Below are positions 37,771-47,873 of a DNA stretch of 64,000 bases, in pieces. The DNA is from Vibrio barjaei. GTDB taxonomy: Bacteria; Pseudomonadota; Gammaproteobacteria; Enterobacterales; Vibrionaceae. The notes under the pieces are model-generated. The model did not search any database. It was given only the letters and a program-made list of their open reading frames with translations, and had not been told where the DNA came from. The position numbers were made by a program, and so were the translations under genes. Each line of letters begins with the position of its first letter. Position 1 is the stretch's first letter. The DNA lies in NCBI RefSeq assembly GCF_001639065.2, contig NZ_LQXO02000033.1, forward strand, positions 271,332 to 335,331, given 5' to 3'.

Positions 37771-37989
37771 ATGAAACAGTACTGCTTCAATCTCAATATT
37801 TCATATCAGAATTACCTTTCTCATTATACTGGTTATGCATCCAGTATTTTGGTGGTGACCGATGAGCGTTTAAAACTGCAGCTTCCCGCAAGTCGGTTTC
37901 GACCGTATTTGACACAATTAGGTATTAAAGGTCGCTTTAGATTGATAACTGACCAGAACAACAAGTTTATACGGTTAGAATCACTGTAA
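37771..37989 (+). CDS. DUF2835 family small protein
   Basis: 72 aa. The pattern YCFNLNISYQNYLSHYTGYASSILV, LQLPASRFRPYLTQLGIKGRFRL and NKFIRLESL is typical of DUF2835, a short family of unknown function in gammaproteobacteria. No strong Shine-Dalgarno. Between pepN and gdhB. Confidence 0.75.
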   Translation: MKQYCFNLNISYQNYLSHYTGYASSILVVTDERLKLQLPASRFRPYLTQLGIKGRFRLITDQNNKFIRLESL

Positions 37990-38146
37990 CTGCTCCAAAT
38001 TATAGTGATATGAATAAGTGCATCAGTCACACTATCAAACATTTCCCTGAAACTTCTTCCATTTTTTATTAACTCTTTCTCAATAAAACTTTTACAATAT
38101 AGAACAAGCCTACATCCCTCATAAAAACAAAAAGTGGAGCGTTTCT

Positions 38147-41100
38147 ATGACCACGCGCGAACCAGTTGTTCCGGTTCTACTGGAGAAAGTATACAAGTTG
38201 ATTGAATCCAAAGTAGAAGGGAGCAATCAGCCTTTAGTAACTAAACTCGCCAAACATATTTTTAGCAATGTTTCCCCCGATGACTTGCTACAGAGAAATG
38301 AATCAGATCTTTACGGTGCTGTTGTTAGTTTATGGCATCATCTCAATGAGAAAAAACACGATGAAGTATCGGTTCGAGTATTCAACCCGGCGGTAAGTCG
38401 TCATGGTTGGCAATCAACTCACACTATATTAGAAATCGCCGTGCCAGATTCTCCGTTCTTAGTTGATTCAGTAAAGATGGCTCTTAATCGAGTGGATTTG
38501 ACTTGTCACATTATGCTTCATGGCCCGACTCAATTTGAGCGCGATGAACAAGGGCAGATAACATCAGTTAATGAAGGGAAAGGGCATTTACAATCGATTT
38601 TCCATATCGAAATCGATCGTTTAAGTGACAAAGCTGAAATGTCAGCGCTTAAGGATGAGTTGGTCTCTATATTCGAAGACACTAGTTTGGTCGTTAACGA
38701 ATGGGAGGCGATGTCGGATAAGCTTAAGCAAATCACAAAAGATCTGGTTAAGAACAAGAAGAAACTTCCAGTGGAAGCCGATCGTTTTGATGAAACCATC
38801 GCGTTCTTAGATTGGGTTGGTAACCACAACTTTACCTTTATGGGTTACAAAGAGTTTGATCTCATCAATGAAGAGGGTGATTCCATACTCAAACCTACCG
38901 AAGATAAAGGCTTAGGCCTGTTCGCCAGTGAAGAACGTGTCCGTTCGGTAAAAATTTCTGAGTTTTCCGACTCGGCACGCCTAGAAGCGAAAAAGCCTTT
39001 CCTACTTATTCTTACCAAAGGTAATAAAGCAAGTCGTATCCACAGACCCGCGTATACAGATTACATCGGAATCAAGAAATTCGATGCAAATGGAAAGGTT
39101 GTGGGAGAACATCGATTTACTGGCCTGTATACATCAGCCGTGTACAACCAAAGTGTATCCACCATTCCACTAATTCGCGAAAAAGTTGATCGTATCTTGG
39201 ATGCTAGTGGATACCGAAATGGATCTTATTCATATAAAGCGCTTCGTAATATATTAGAAAACTATCCGCGCGATGAACTACTTCAAGCAAAAGAAGAAGA
39301 ATTGCTTGAGATAGGTATGGGTGTGGTTCAAATGCAGGATCGTGACTTGATCCGCTTGTTTGTTCGTAAAGATCCGTTTGGTCGTTTCTTTAGCTGCATG
39401 GTGTATGTTAGCAAAGATCGTTATAACACTCAGCTTCGAAAAGATACACAACGGATCCTTCAAAACTACTTTGGCTGTGAGCAAGAGGTTGAGTTTACGA
39501 CTTATTTCTCCGAAAGCCCTCTGGCTAGAACCCATTACATCGTAAGGGTTGATAACAATAATATGGATATGGATGTGAAGGCGATAGAAAGAAACCTAAT
39601 GGAAGTATCAGCGTCTTGGGATGATCGTCTTTCGGAAGCTATTGTTGCTAATTTTGGTGAGAGCAAAGGGCTACCGTTATCGAAAGTGTATTCAAGAGCA
39701 TTCCCTCGTTCATATAAAGAAGACATGATGCCGACCTCTGCTGTGGCGGATATTGAGCGACTTGAATCCCTTGATGAAGATAATAAGTTGGGCATGCTGT
39801 TCTACCGACCACAAGAAGCGGCGGCGGATTCCAAAGAAGTTAAACTGAAGCTATATCATCGTGATGAACCAATACACTTATCCGATGTAATGCCAATGCT
39901 CGAAAATCTTGGTCTGCGAGTGATCGGTGAATCACCGTATGAGATCGTTAAGTCAGACGGCGGAACATACTGGATCCTAGATTTTGCGATGCTACATAAG
40001 AGTGATGCGGTTGTCGATCTTCGAGAAGCTCGCGATCGATTCCAACAAGCATTCGCTGCAATTTGGTCTGGTGGTTTGGAAAGTGATGGTTTCAACCGTC
40101 TGGTACTAGGTTCCGGTTTAACTGGTCGTGAAGTGTCAATCTTAAGGGCGTATGCGCGTTATATGCGTCAAGTCGGTTTCCCATTCAGCCAGCACTATAT
40201 TGAAGACACTCTGAATCATTACCCAGATCTAGCAAAAGACCTAGTTGAGTTATTTGCACAGCGCTTTATGCCTTCTCTAAAAGGAAGCAAGAAAGGGCAA
40301 CAACGTGTTATTGATAAGATCCACAAACAGTTAGATAAAGTAGAAAGCTTGGATGATGACCGTATTATCCGTCGCTATGTCGAAATGATTTCGGCTACGC
40401 TGCGTACAAACTACTATCAGAAAGATAACAATGGTGTTAACAAGCCTTGGTTATCTTTAAAGCTTGAGCCAAAGAACATTCCAGAAATTCCAGCTCCAGT
40501 ACCTGCGTTTGAAATTTTCGTTTATGCGCCGGACATTGAGGGTGTACACCTACGTGGTGGTAAAGTTGCTCGTGGTGGTTTGCGTTGGTCGGATCGCCAA
40601 GAAGATTTCCGTACTGAAATACTTGGGTTGGTGAAAGCGCAGCAAGTTAAGAACACGGTGATCGTACCTGTAGGGGCAAAAGGTGGTTTTGTTTGTAAAC
40701 GCCAACCACAACTTTCATCACGTGATGAGATATTTGCTGAAGGTCAACGCTGTTATAAACAGTTCATCAGAGCGTTATTGGATGTATCCGACAACATTAT
40801 CGAAGGTGAAATTATTCCACCGAAGAGTGTTGTTCGACATGATGAAGACGATCCGTATTTAGTAGTAGCTGCGGATAAGGGGACTGCGACGTTCTCTGAC
40901 TTGGCCAACTCGGTATCAGATGAATATAACTTCTGGTTGGGTGATGCGTTTGCTTCCGGTGGTTCCAACGGATACGACCATAAAGCAATGGGTATTACTG
41001 CCAAAGGTGGTTGGGAGTCAGTTAAACGTCACTTCCGTGAAATGGGCATTGATTGTCAGAACGAAGACTTTACTGCTATTGGTGTTGGTGACATGGCAGG

Positions 41101-42991
41101 GGATGTATTTGGTAACGGTATGTTGTTATCGAAGCACATCAAACTTCAAGCTGCGTTTAACCACATGCATATCTTCATTGATCCAAACCCACAATCTTCA
41201 GCGAAAAGTTGGGAAGAGCGTAAACGATTATTTGATCTCCCACGCTCGAGTTGGGAAGACTATGATCCGAAATTGATCTCAAAGGGCGGTGGTGTTTTTG
41301 CTCGCAAAGCAAAATCGATCACGTTAACTCCTGAGATCCAAAAAATGCTTGGGACCAAGAAAGCATCCATGGCACCAAATGATCTTATCAAGATGATTCT
41401 CTCCATGGAAGTCGATCTACTTTGGAACGGCGGTATCGGTACCTACGTCAAGTCTAGCGCTGAAACGCATACTGATGTAGGTGATCGCGCTAATGACGTA
41501 CTACGCATCAACGGCAACGAATTGAAAGCCAAGGTAGTTGGTGAGGGCGGTAACTTAGGTATGACTCAACTGGGGCGTATTGAGTACGCTTTAACTGGTG
41601 GTCGTGTTAATACTGACTTTGTTGACAATGTAGGTGGTGTAGATTGTTCCGATAACGAAGTTAATATTAAGATCTTCTTGAATGGTCTGGTGTCTAACGG
41701 TGATCTGACGGTCAAACAACGTAATGAAATCCTTGAGTCAATGGAAGATGAGGTTGGCGAGATTGTACTAGATGATGCTTATTGCCAGTCAGAGTCTATA
41801 TCAGTAACAGAATTCCAAGGCGTATCGTTAGTCAAAGAACAGATTCGTTTTATACATACGCTAGAAAAAGCAGGTCACTTGGATCGTGGTTTGGAATATA
41901 TTCCATCTGATGAAGAGCTGATTGAGCGCGAGAAACAAGGCATTGGAATGACAAGACCTGAGCTCTCAGTGTTGGTGGCTTACGGTAAGATGGTATTGAA
42001 AGAAGAATTGGTGACTGATGAGATCGCGGCCGATGCGTATCATCAGCAGCAACTGACACAATACTTCCCATCTGAGTTACGCCGCAACTACATAGAAAGT
42101 ATGTCAACGCATCCTCTGAAGGCTGAAATCATCTCTACAATGCTTGCAAATCAGATGGTTAACGAAATGGGATGTAATTTCGTGACTCGTCTACAAGAAG
42201 AGACGGGTGCCACAGTGGTTGATATTGCCAATGCATACGCAGCATCTAGAGAGATCTATGGTTTTGCATACACCTTCGAGCAAATACGTAAACTTGATAA
42301 TATTGCCAGTTCAGAAGCGCAATATGAGCTGCTGTTTATTGTACGTCGCACATTACGCAGACTTGCCCGTTGGATCTTGAGAAATCGACCTGGCAAACAG
42401 TCGGTTGAGCAACTCGTTGCGCGCTACCGTGATGATGTTATGAAAGTAGAGGAAACACTTGAAACTTGCCTAGTAGCTGAAGAAGTAGCGGAACATCGTC
42501 TACAAGCTGAAAACTGGGTGGAGCAAGGAGTAGGGAAAGAGCTGGCCAATTATGTAGCTCGTTTATCTAGCTTACTATCCGCTGTTGATATTTCGGAAAT
42601 CGCTGCAGAAGCTAACTTTAGTGTTGAGCAAGCTTCTAAACTATATTTCCATCTTGGCGATCGTCTATCACTGCATTGGTTCTTAAACCAAATAAACAGT
42701 CAAGGCGTTGATAATAATTGGCAAGCTCTCGCGAGGGCGGCATTCCGCGAAGATCTAGACTGGCAGCAACGTTTATTGACTGCGCAAGTCCTTAAATGTG
42801 GCTGCGGTGGCGATAACGAAGACGTTATCCTGTCACTTAATAATTGGATGGAAACTAATGCGAGTAGTTTGCTTCGTTGGGAAAATATACTCAACGAGTT
42901 CAAAGTAGGTAATGTTCATGAGTTTGCTAAGTTCTCTGTAGCACTCCGAGAATTGAGCTTGTTAAATTTAAATTGTGCAAACACACAATAA
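38147..42991 (+). CDS. gdhB: NAD-specific glutamate dehydrogenase, 180-kDa class
   Basis: 1614 aa. Oxidatively deaminates glutamate to 2-oxoglutarate. Long regulatory N-terminal half (ACT-like segments near 85-160 and 390-480), then the catalytic domain with LRGGKVARGGLRWSDRQEDFRTEILGLVKAQQVKNTVIVPVGAKGGF near 800-850, and the Rossmann region with IGVGDMAGDVFGNGMLLS near 980. Size and motifs fit the large NAD-GDH (GDH180) class of Pseudomonas and Vibrio. A hairpin follows. Confidence 0.95.
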   Translation: MTTREPVVPVLLEKVYKLIESKVEGSNQPLVTKLAKHIFSNVSPDDLLQRNESDLYGAVVSLWHHLNEKKHDEVSVRVFNPAVSRHGWQSTHTILEIAVPDSPFLVDSVKMALNRVDLTCHIMLHGPTQFERDEQGQITSVNEGKGHLQSIFHIEIDRLSDKAEMSALKDELVSIFEDTSLVVNEWEAMSDKLKQITKDLVKNKKKLPVEADRFDETIAFLDWVGNHNFTFMGYKEFDLINEEGDSILKPTEDKGLGLFASEERVRSVKISEFSDSARLEAKKPFLLILTKGNKASRIHRPAYTDYIGIKKFDANGKVVGEHRFTGLYTSAVYNQSVSTIPLIREKVDRILDASGYRNGSYSYKALRNILENYPRDELLQAKEEELLEIGMGVVQMQDRDLIRLFVRKDPFGRFFSCMVYVSKDRYNTQLRKDTQRILQNYFGCEQEVEFTTYFSESPLARTHYIVRVDNNNMDMDVKAIERNLMEVSASWDDRLSEAIVANFGESKGLPLSKVYSRAFPRSYKEDMMPTSAVADIERLESLDEDNKLGMLFYRPQEAAADSKEVKLKLYHRDEPIHLSDVMPMLENLGLRVIGESPYEIVKSDGGTYWILDFAMLHKSDAVVDLREARDRFQQAFAAIWSGGLESDGFNRLVLGSGLTGREVSILRAYARYMRQVGFPFSQHYIEDTLNHYPDLAKDLVELFAQRFMPSLKGSKKGQQRVIDKIHKQLDKVESLDDDRIIRRYVEMISATLRTNYYQKDNNGVNKPWLSLKLEPKNIPEIPAPVPAFEIFVYAPDIEGVHLRGGKVARGGLRWSDRQEDFRTEILGLVKAQQVKNTVIVPVGAKGGFVCKRQPQLSSRDEIFAEGQRCYKQFIRALLDVSDNIIEGEIIPPKSVVRHDEDDPYLVVAADKGTATFSDLANSVSDEYNFWLGDAFASGGSNGYDHKAMGITAKGGWESVKRHFREMGIDCQNEDFTAIGVGDMAGDVFGNGMLLSKHIKLQAAFNHMHIFIDPNPQSSAKSWEERKRLFDLPRSSWEDYDPKLISKGGGVFARKAKSITLTPEIQKMLGTKKASMAPNDLIKMILSMEVDLLWNGGIGTYVKSSAETHTDVGDRANDVLRINGNELKAKVVGEGGNLGMTQLGRIEYALTGGRVNTDFVDNVGGVDCSDNEVNIKIFLNGLVSNGDLTVKQRNEILESMEDEVGEIVLDDAYCQSESISVTEFQGVSLVKEQIRFIHTLEKAGHLDRGLEYIPSDEELIEREKQGIGMTRPELSVLVAYGKMVLKEELVTDEIAADAYHQQQLTQYFPSELRRNYIESMSTHPLKAEIISTMLANQMVNEMGCNFVTRLQEETGATVVDIANAYAASREIYGFAYTFEQIRKLDNIASSEAQYELLFIVRRTLRRLARWILRNRPGKQSVEQLVARYRDDVMKVEETLETCLVAEEVAEHRLQAENWVEQGVGKELANYVARLSSLLSAVDISEIAAEANFSVEQASKLYFHLGDRLSLHWFLNQINSQGVDNNWQALARAAFREDLDWQQRLLTAQVLKCGCGGDNEDVILSLNNWMETNASSLLRWENILNEFKVGNVHEFAKFSVALRELSLLNLNCANTQ

Positions 42992-43023
42992 ATAGATACT
43001 GCTAACCGGTTTCATTAAGTGAT

Positions 43024-43050
43024 AAGCGCCTTTTATAGGCGCTTTTTTAT
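43024..43050 (+). terminator. Terminator of gdhB
   Basis: Stem AAGCGCCT / AGGCGCTT (43024-43031 / 43037-43044), loop TTTAT, T6 tail. Confidence 0.9.
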
Positions 43051-43067
43051 TGTCGAGAGAATAATGA

Positions 43068-43080
43068 GTGACAATGTCAC
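43068..43080. promoter_or_regulatory. matS site (MatP-binding), exact consensus
   Basis: GTGACAATGTCAC matches GTGACRNYGTCAC fully. Intergenic between gdhB and pyrD, 11.5 kb from matP and 14 kb from dif. Confidence 0.8.
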
Positions 43081-43099
43081 ATAATTTGTGTCTTTATTC

Positions 43100-43115
43100 G
43101 CCTAATCGTTTGCGT
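43100..43115. promoter_or_regulatory. PurR-like operator upstream of pyrD
   Basis: The minus-strand reading ACGCAAACGATTAGGC matches 12 of 16 positions of the PurR palindrome ACGCAAACGTTTGCGT, with a perfect left half. It lies about 90 bases before pyrD, which is a PurR target in E. coli. The weaker right half leaves doubt. Confidence 0.4.
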
Positions 43116-43206
43116 TTTCGCGAGAAAACTAAAAACTTCATTGCATGTTCAAACAAATAAGTAAATAATACCACCCCGTTTACACGGGTTTTCTATCGGA
43201 GGCACA

Positions 43207-44217
43207 ATGCTTTACCGTCTTGCCAGAACTGGCTTTTTCCAACTTGATGCCGAAAAGGCTCATGATCTCGCTATTCAGAACTTCAAACGTTTTACTGGCA
43301 CTCCTCTTGATCTAGCATATCGTCAACAACTTCCTAATCGTCCTGTTGAATGCATGGGGCTGACTTTTAAGAATCCTGTAGGTCTTGCTGCAGGTCTTGA
43401 TAAGAATGGCGAATGCATCGAAGCATTTGGAGCTATGGGGTTTGGTTTCGTGGAAGTAGGGACTGTGACACCTCGTCCTCAACCAGGCAACGACAAGCCT
43501 CGTCTTTTCCGTTTAGTTGAAGCAGAAGGGATTATTAATCGCATGGGTTTCAATAACCTAGGCGTCGATAACCTTGTAGAGAACGTAAAGAAAGCAAAAT
43601 TTGACGGTATTCTAGGTATTAATATCGGCAAGAACAAAGACACTCCGATCGAAAAGGGTGCTGAAGACTACATTATCTGTATGGAAAAGGTATACGAGCA
43701 CGCTGGTTATATTGCCGTAAACATTTCCTCTCCAAATACTCCGGGACTTCGCAGCCTTCAATATGGTGAAGCACTTGATGAGCTGTTAGAAGAACTGAAA
43801 GCGAAACAAGCGGAACTGGCTGAAAAACATAACAAATATGTACCTTTGGCACTAAAGATCGCTCCGGATCTTAGTGACGATGAGGTTAGCCAAATCTGTG
43901 AATCGTTGATCAAAAATAAGATTGATGGTGTGATCGCCACGAACACTACATTGGATCGTTCTATCGTAGAAGGAATGAAGCATGCGAATGAAGCTGGTGG
44001 CTTAAGTGGCCGTCCAGTTCAATCACGTAGTACAGAAGTAGTGCGTCTACTTGCTGAGAATTTGCAAGGTAAGCTGCCAATTATCGGTGTTGGCGGCATT
44101 GATTCTTATGTTTCTGCGAAGGAAAAGTTGATGGCAGGTGCAACACTCGTCCAAGTTTACTCCGGTTTCATCTACCATGGTCCAAAACTTGTCAAAGACA
44201 TCGTTAAAAACCTGTAA
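43207..44217 (+). CDS. pyrD: Dihydroorotate dehydrogenase (quinone), class 2
   Basis: 336 aa. Fourth step of pyrimidine synthesis, membrane-associated, using quinone. Family N-terminus MLYRLARTGFFQLDAEKAHDLAIQ, FMN-binding NPVGLAAGLDKNGE, catalytic serine region VNISSPNTPGLRSLQ and IGVGGI near the C-terminus. GGAGG 5 bases upstream of the ATG. Confidence 0.96.
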   Translation: MLYRLARTGFFQLDAEKAHDLAIQNFKRFTGTPLDLAYRQQLPNRPVECMGLTFKNPVGLAAGLDKNGECIEAFGAMGFGFVEVGTVTPRPQPGNDKPRLFRLVEAEGIINRMGFNNLGVDNLVENVKKAKFDGILGINIGKNKDTPIEKGAEDYIICMEKVYEHAGYIAVNISSPNTPGLRSLQYGEALDELLEELKAKQAELAEKHNKYVPLALKIAPDLSDDEVSQICESLIKNKIDGVIATNTTLDRSIVEGMKHANEAGGLSGRPVQSRSTEVVRLLAENLQGKLPIIGVGGIDSYVSAKEKLMAGATLVQVYSGFIYHGPKLVKDIVKNL

Positions 44218-44249
44218 TTACTGAAAAGTTACTGGGTCTAACATAAGAG

Positions 44250-44279
44250 AAGGGGAAAATTGTTTTCCCCTTTTTTTTT
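44250..44279 (+). terminator. Terminator of pyrD
   Basis: Stem AAGGGGAAAA / TTTTCCCCTT (44250-44259 / 44263-44272), loop TTG, T-run of nine. Confidence 0.93.
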
Positions 44280-44376
44280 GCGTAATCGTTTGTAGAATTA
44301 TATTCAACTGACAAAAAAGGTAATTAAGCGTTTTACCTAACAGTCTGATTATTCTTTAAATATAAGAGACGGAACG

Positions 44377-44922
44377 ATGCTTAAACCCAGCGATACATGG
44401 ATCTGGTATATGGATGAGGACGAAGGTTCTCTCATGCTGGATTTGGGAGATGAGATGGTTTTTAAAACCAATCTTTCCCGAAAACTCCTTGTCGACTGCG
44501 CGATGGGTCAGAACAACTTTACTGTAGATGACGCATCCGCGTTCCAAACCTTTAAAGACCAAATAAGCATATTGGGGCTATCTGAGCCTCGACAGGCTGA
44601 ACTCACACTCTATTGTGTTGCAGCCAAGCGCTTCCATAAGCCCGTTCAGCCAAAGAGTTGGTTCTTTGACCATCAAAATGGCAGCTATCAACCTCAAGAA
44701 GGCGATTTAGTCCGATTAGTTAATCAACATTCGGAAGGTTTCTTTATTGTCCTAGAAGTCGGTGAGAGCGCTAGCTTATGTGCCTTAGTAGATTTAGAGT
44801 CATTTAGTTTGACTCCAAGTAAAGGTGTTCAATTTGGCCAGAGCATTAAAGTCATGCATGACAGAATGGCTTGTGCGCACCAATTTATGAGAATTAACCA
44901 GCCCATTGCTCTTGTCGGTTAA
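44377..44922 (+). CDS. zapC: Cell division protein ZapC
   Basis: 181 aa. MLKPSDTWIWYMDEDEGSLMLDLGDEMVFKTNL and the C-terminal basic region fit ZapC, an FtsZ-bundling protein of the Z-ring. The pyrD-zapC-rlmKL order is the same as in E. coli (pyrD-zapC-ycbX-rlmL). Weak Shine-Dalgarno GAGACGGAACG. Confidence 0.9.
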   Translation: MLKPSDTWIWYMDEDEGSLMLDLGDEMVFKTNLSRKLLVDCAMGQNNFTVDDASAFQTFKDQISILGLSEPRQAELTLYCVAAKRFHKPVQPKSWFFDHQNGSYQPQEGDLVRLVNQHSEGFFIVLEVGESASLCALVDLESFSLTPSKGVQFGQSIKVMHDRMACAHQFMRINQPIALVG

Positions 44923-45491
44923 GAGCTTAGTAGGGTAATTAGAGCGCAAAATGCGCCAAATAGAAAAAGCAGTGGCAGCTTTTAGTAGTACACAACGATT
45001 CCAAAAACGTTCCTCGTAGAAATTTATCGGCCTTCATGGCCGATTTTTTTTACCTAAATCCTAGAGGATACACCTCGTATTTCCCACCATCTTCCTATCT
45101 TGTCTCTAAGAAACCTATACCTTTGAATCCTATCTGGTGATATTTCGCATATTTTTTTATCTAAATAGTGACTATTTTTCTGCTTAAAACAGGGTGTTTT
45201 ACCACTATAAATTCCTCCTTTAACTAAAAATGTAATAAAATTACACAGTAAAAAGCCGACTGGTATAGACCAATATTAATGTAAATAAGTATTCACTTCG
45301 TCCCTTGGTCAATAAATACGACTGGTATATTAACAATGACTAATGTAATGATGGTGACGGTGTTTATGAGTTTCATTCGGTTAAAGCTTGTTCGAATAAA
45401 CGAATAACTAAGGGATTAGAGTAGGTTTGTTTAGTGAGAAGGCCGTTTGTCAGGTATAATCAACACCATTTTTCACAGTCAGATGAACACT
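44923..45491. other. Long intergenic region between zapC and rlmKL
   Basis: About 570 AT-rich bases. It contains the zapC terminator at 45026-45052 and a 9-base direct repeat GACTGGTAT near 45259 and 45320. I see no ORF with a ribosome site and no recognisable RNA gene; the rlmKL promoter must be in its right part. Confidence 0.5.
45026..45052 (+). terminator. Terminator downstream of zapC
   Basis: Stem ATCGGCC / GGCCGAT (45026-45044) with a 5-base loop and a run of eight T. It lies about 100 bases past the zapC stop. Confidence 0.85.
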
Positions 45492-47615
45492 ATGAACCAA
45501 TATCTTGCCGTTACTTCTAATGGACTCGAAAACCTACTGGCTCAAGAGCTTGAGCAATTGGGTTTAACTTCAGTAAAACCTGTACAAGCGGGAGTGAAGT
45601 TTAAAGCGTCAAATGAGCAGATTTATCGAGCTTGTTTATGGAGCAGATATGCTTCTCGCTTTGTTAAAGTGCTTTCGGAGTTTACTTGCCAAGATGATAT
45701 GGACCTATATCTGGCTGCGTCTTCTATTAACTGGATTAATCACTTCCATAGCTCAAAGAAATTTATCGTAGACTTTAACGGTACCAACCGTGAGATTCGC
45801 AATAGCCAGTATGGCGCGATGAAAGTCAAAGACGCCGTAGTAGATTGCTTCAATAAGAAGAATTTGCCTCGCCCAAATATCAGTAAAGACCGCGCGGATG
45901 TGCGTGTTCATGTGCGCCTACATAGAGATAAAGCGCTTATTGGCTTAGATATGGTTGGCTCAGGCTTACACCAACGTGGCTATAGAACAGAAGCAGGCCG
46001 AGCGCCTTTAAGAGAAACATTGGCCGCTGCCATTGTTGCTCGTAGCGGCTGGAAAGAAGGGCAAAACATGCTCGATCCTATGTGCGGTTCTGGTACGCTG
46101 CTGATAGAAGCGGCCATGCTTGCTGCAAATATGGCTCCTGGTGTTAAGCGTCAAACATGGTGTTTTGAAGCACTTGAAGATTTTGAACCGGAGGTATGGG
46201 CAGAGGTTAAATCAGAAGCTAATGTCCAAGCTCGACGCGGTGTCAAAAAGACTGACAGCAGATTTTGGGGATTCGATAACGACCCTAAAGTGTTGAGAAC
46301 CGCTAAAGAAAATGCCAAACGTGCAGGCGTTGAAGAGTTGATTAACTTTGAGCTTGGCGATGCGAGCCAAGTGACTAAACCTGCCGAGTTCGGAGAAGGT
46401 GTTGTGGTGTGTAACCCTCCATACGGCGAGCGCTTGGGCACGGAACCAGGGCTTATCGCACTTTATACCGAATTTGGCAACCAACTAAAAACTCAATTTG
46501 GCGGTTGCCAAGCCTCTATCTTCTCTAGTTCAGACGATTTGTTAAGTTGCTTACGTATGCGAGCAGAAAAACAATTTAAACTGAACAATGGTGCGTTACA
46601 GTGTCACCAAAAAAACTATTCAATTTCTCAACGCTCCGAAGACGAGTTAGTCGGCAATAAGGACGCACAAGTTGTAGCTCCGGACTTTTCTAACCGTCTC
46701 AAGAAGAACATTGGAAAGATTGGAAAGTGGGCTAAAAAGGAAGGCTTAGATTGCTATCGCATATATGATGCTGATCTACCTGACTACAATGTTGCTGTTG
46801 ACGTTTATCAAGACTATCTGGTTATTCAAGAATACGCAGCTCCCAAAAGCATTCCTGAAGAGACAGCAAAGCGTCGATTAACGGATGTTATTCGTGCCAG
46901 TATCAAGGTAACCGGTGTTGATACCAACAACGTGGTTCTTAAAGTACGTGAAAAGAAAAAAGGTTCATCGCAGTACAACAAACTGGCGGCTAAGTCATCA
47001 AAGCTTCACGTAAATGAATACGGAGCTCAGCTAATCGTTAATCTTTACGACTACTTAGACACTGGCCTGTTCCTTGACCATAAAATCACTCGCCGTAAGC
47101 TTGGTGAAATGGCGAGCAACAAAGATTTTTTAAACCTATTTGCTTATACAGGATCTGCAACTGTTCACGCAGCATTGGGTAGCGCGAAATCAACGACAAC
47201 AGTTGATATGTCAAATACCTACTTAGAGTGGGCGAAAGAGAACATGAAACTCAATGGCCAAGTTGGCCGTCAGCATCAATATATTCAAGCAGACTGCTTA
47301 CAATGGTTAGAAAAAGCCAACGGTAGTTACGACCTTATCTTTATTGATCCACCGACTTTCTCGAACTCTAAGCGAATGGAACAATCATTTGATGTTCAGC
47401 GTGACCACGTAACGCTAATGACGAACTTGAAACGACTACTGCGCGAAGAAGGTACGATAGTATTTTCGAACAACAAACGACACTTCAAGATGGACTTGAA
47501 AGCGCTGGAAGAACTTGGCCTTAAAGCCGAGAACATTTCAGATAAAACTCTGCCACTTGATTTTGCTCGTAACAAACATATTCATAACTGTTGGGTTATT
47601 ACTCACCAAAAGTAA
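45492..47615 (+). CDS. rlmL: Bifunctional 23S rRNA m2G2445 / m7G2069 methyltransferase
   Basis: About 707 aa RlmKL fusion. N-terminal THUMP domain (residues 45-155), first methyltransferase (RlmL: LDPMCGSGTLLIEAA near 195, VVCNPPYGERLG near 305), second methyltransferase (RlmK: FLNLFAYTGSATVHAA near 555, LIFIDPPTFSNSKR near 615). MNQYLAVTSNGLENLLAQEL is the expected N-terminus, so the ATG at 45492 is chosen; ATG 45483 and 45447 are in frame upstream, none with a strong Shine-Dalgarno. Confidence 0.92.
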   Translation: MNQYLAVTSNGLENLLAQELEQLGLTSVKPVQAGVKFKASNEQIYRACLWSRYASRFVKVLSEFTCQDDMDLYLAASSINWINHFHSSKKFIVDFNGTNREIRNSQYGAMKVKDAVVDCFNKKNLPRPNISKDRADVRVHVRLHRDKALIGLDMVGSGLHQRGYRTEAGRAPLRETLAAAIVARSGWKEGQNMLDPMCGSGTLLIEAAMLAANMAPGVKRQTWCFEALEDFEPEVWAEVKSEANVQARRGVKKTDSRFWGFDNDPKVLRTAKENAKRAGVEELINFELGDASQVTKPAEFGEGVVVCNPPYGERLGTEPGLIALYTEFGNQLKTQFGGCQASIFSSSDDLLSCLRMRAEKQFKLNNGALQCHQKNYSISQRSEDELVGNKDAQVVAPDFSNRLKKNIGKIGKWAKKEGLDCYRIYDADLPDYNVAVDVYQDYLVIQEYAAPKSIPEETAKRRLTDVIRASIKVTGVDTNNVVLKVREKKKGSSQYNKLAAKSSKLHVNEYGAQLIVNLYDYLDTGLFLDHKITRRKLGEMASNKDFLNLFAYTGSATVHAALGSAKSTTTVDMSNTYLEWAKENMKLNGQVGRQHQYIQADCLQWLEKANGSYDLIFIDPPTFSNSKRMEQSFDVQRDHVTLMTNLKRLLREEGTIVFSNNKRHFKMDLKALEELGLKAENISDKTLPLDFARNKHIHNCWVITHQK
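46595..46607. promoter_or_regulatory. matS-like site with one mismatch
   Basis: GTTACAGTGTCAC differs from the matS consensus only at position 3. It lies inside rlmKL. Functional sites in E. coli tolerate some deviation, but one-mismatch 13-mers also occur by chance. Confidence 0.3.
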
Positions 47616-47621
47616 AGGATT

Positions 47622-47873
47622 ATGGAAAAGGAACTTATTCTATACAGTACTGAAGGATGCCATCTCTGCGAGATGGCATTTGAGCTCATATCTCATGTTG
47701 GATTAACTGAGCAATTACAAGTGATTGATATTGCTTTTGATGATGAGCTATTTTCTCGTTACGGCGTCACTATACCAGTTGTAAAAAGCGAACAATCTGA
47801 AATTAACTGGCCTTTTGACCTTTCTCAACTGAAACAATGGTTAACAGCTAATGGCATTACTTACCATTCATAA
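47622..47873 (+). CDS. Glutaredoxin-like protein
   Basis: 83 aa thioredoxin-fold protein with redox motif CHLC at residues 14-17 (LILYSTEGCHLCEMA) and the cis-proline region TIPVVKS. It resembles the short glutaredoxin-like (DUF836) family. AAAGGATT precedes the ATG. Starts 6 bases after rlmKL and overlaps uup by 23 bases, so translation of uup is probably coupled to it. Confidence 0.85.
   Translation: MEKELILYSTEGCHLCEMAFELISHVGLTEQLQVIDIAFDDELFSRYGVTIPVVKSEQSEINWPFDLSQLKQWLTANGITYHS

Noticed and set aside
45259..45330. Direct repeat GACTGGTAT in the zapC-rlmKL gap as a regulatory pair or CRISPR-like unit
   Set aside because: Only two 9-base copies with unequal context; too little to support a function.
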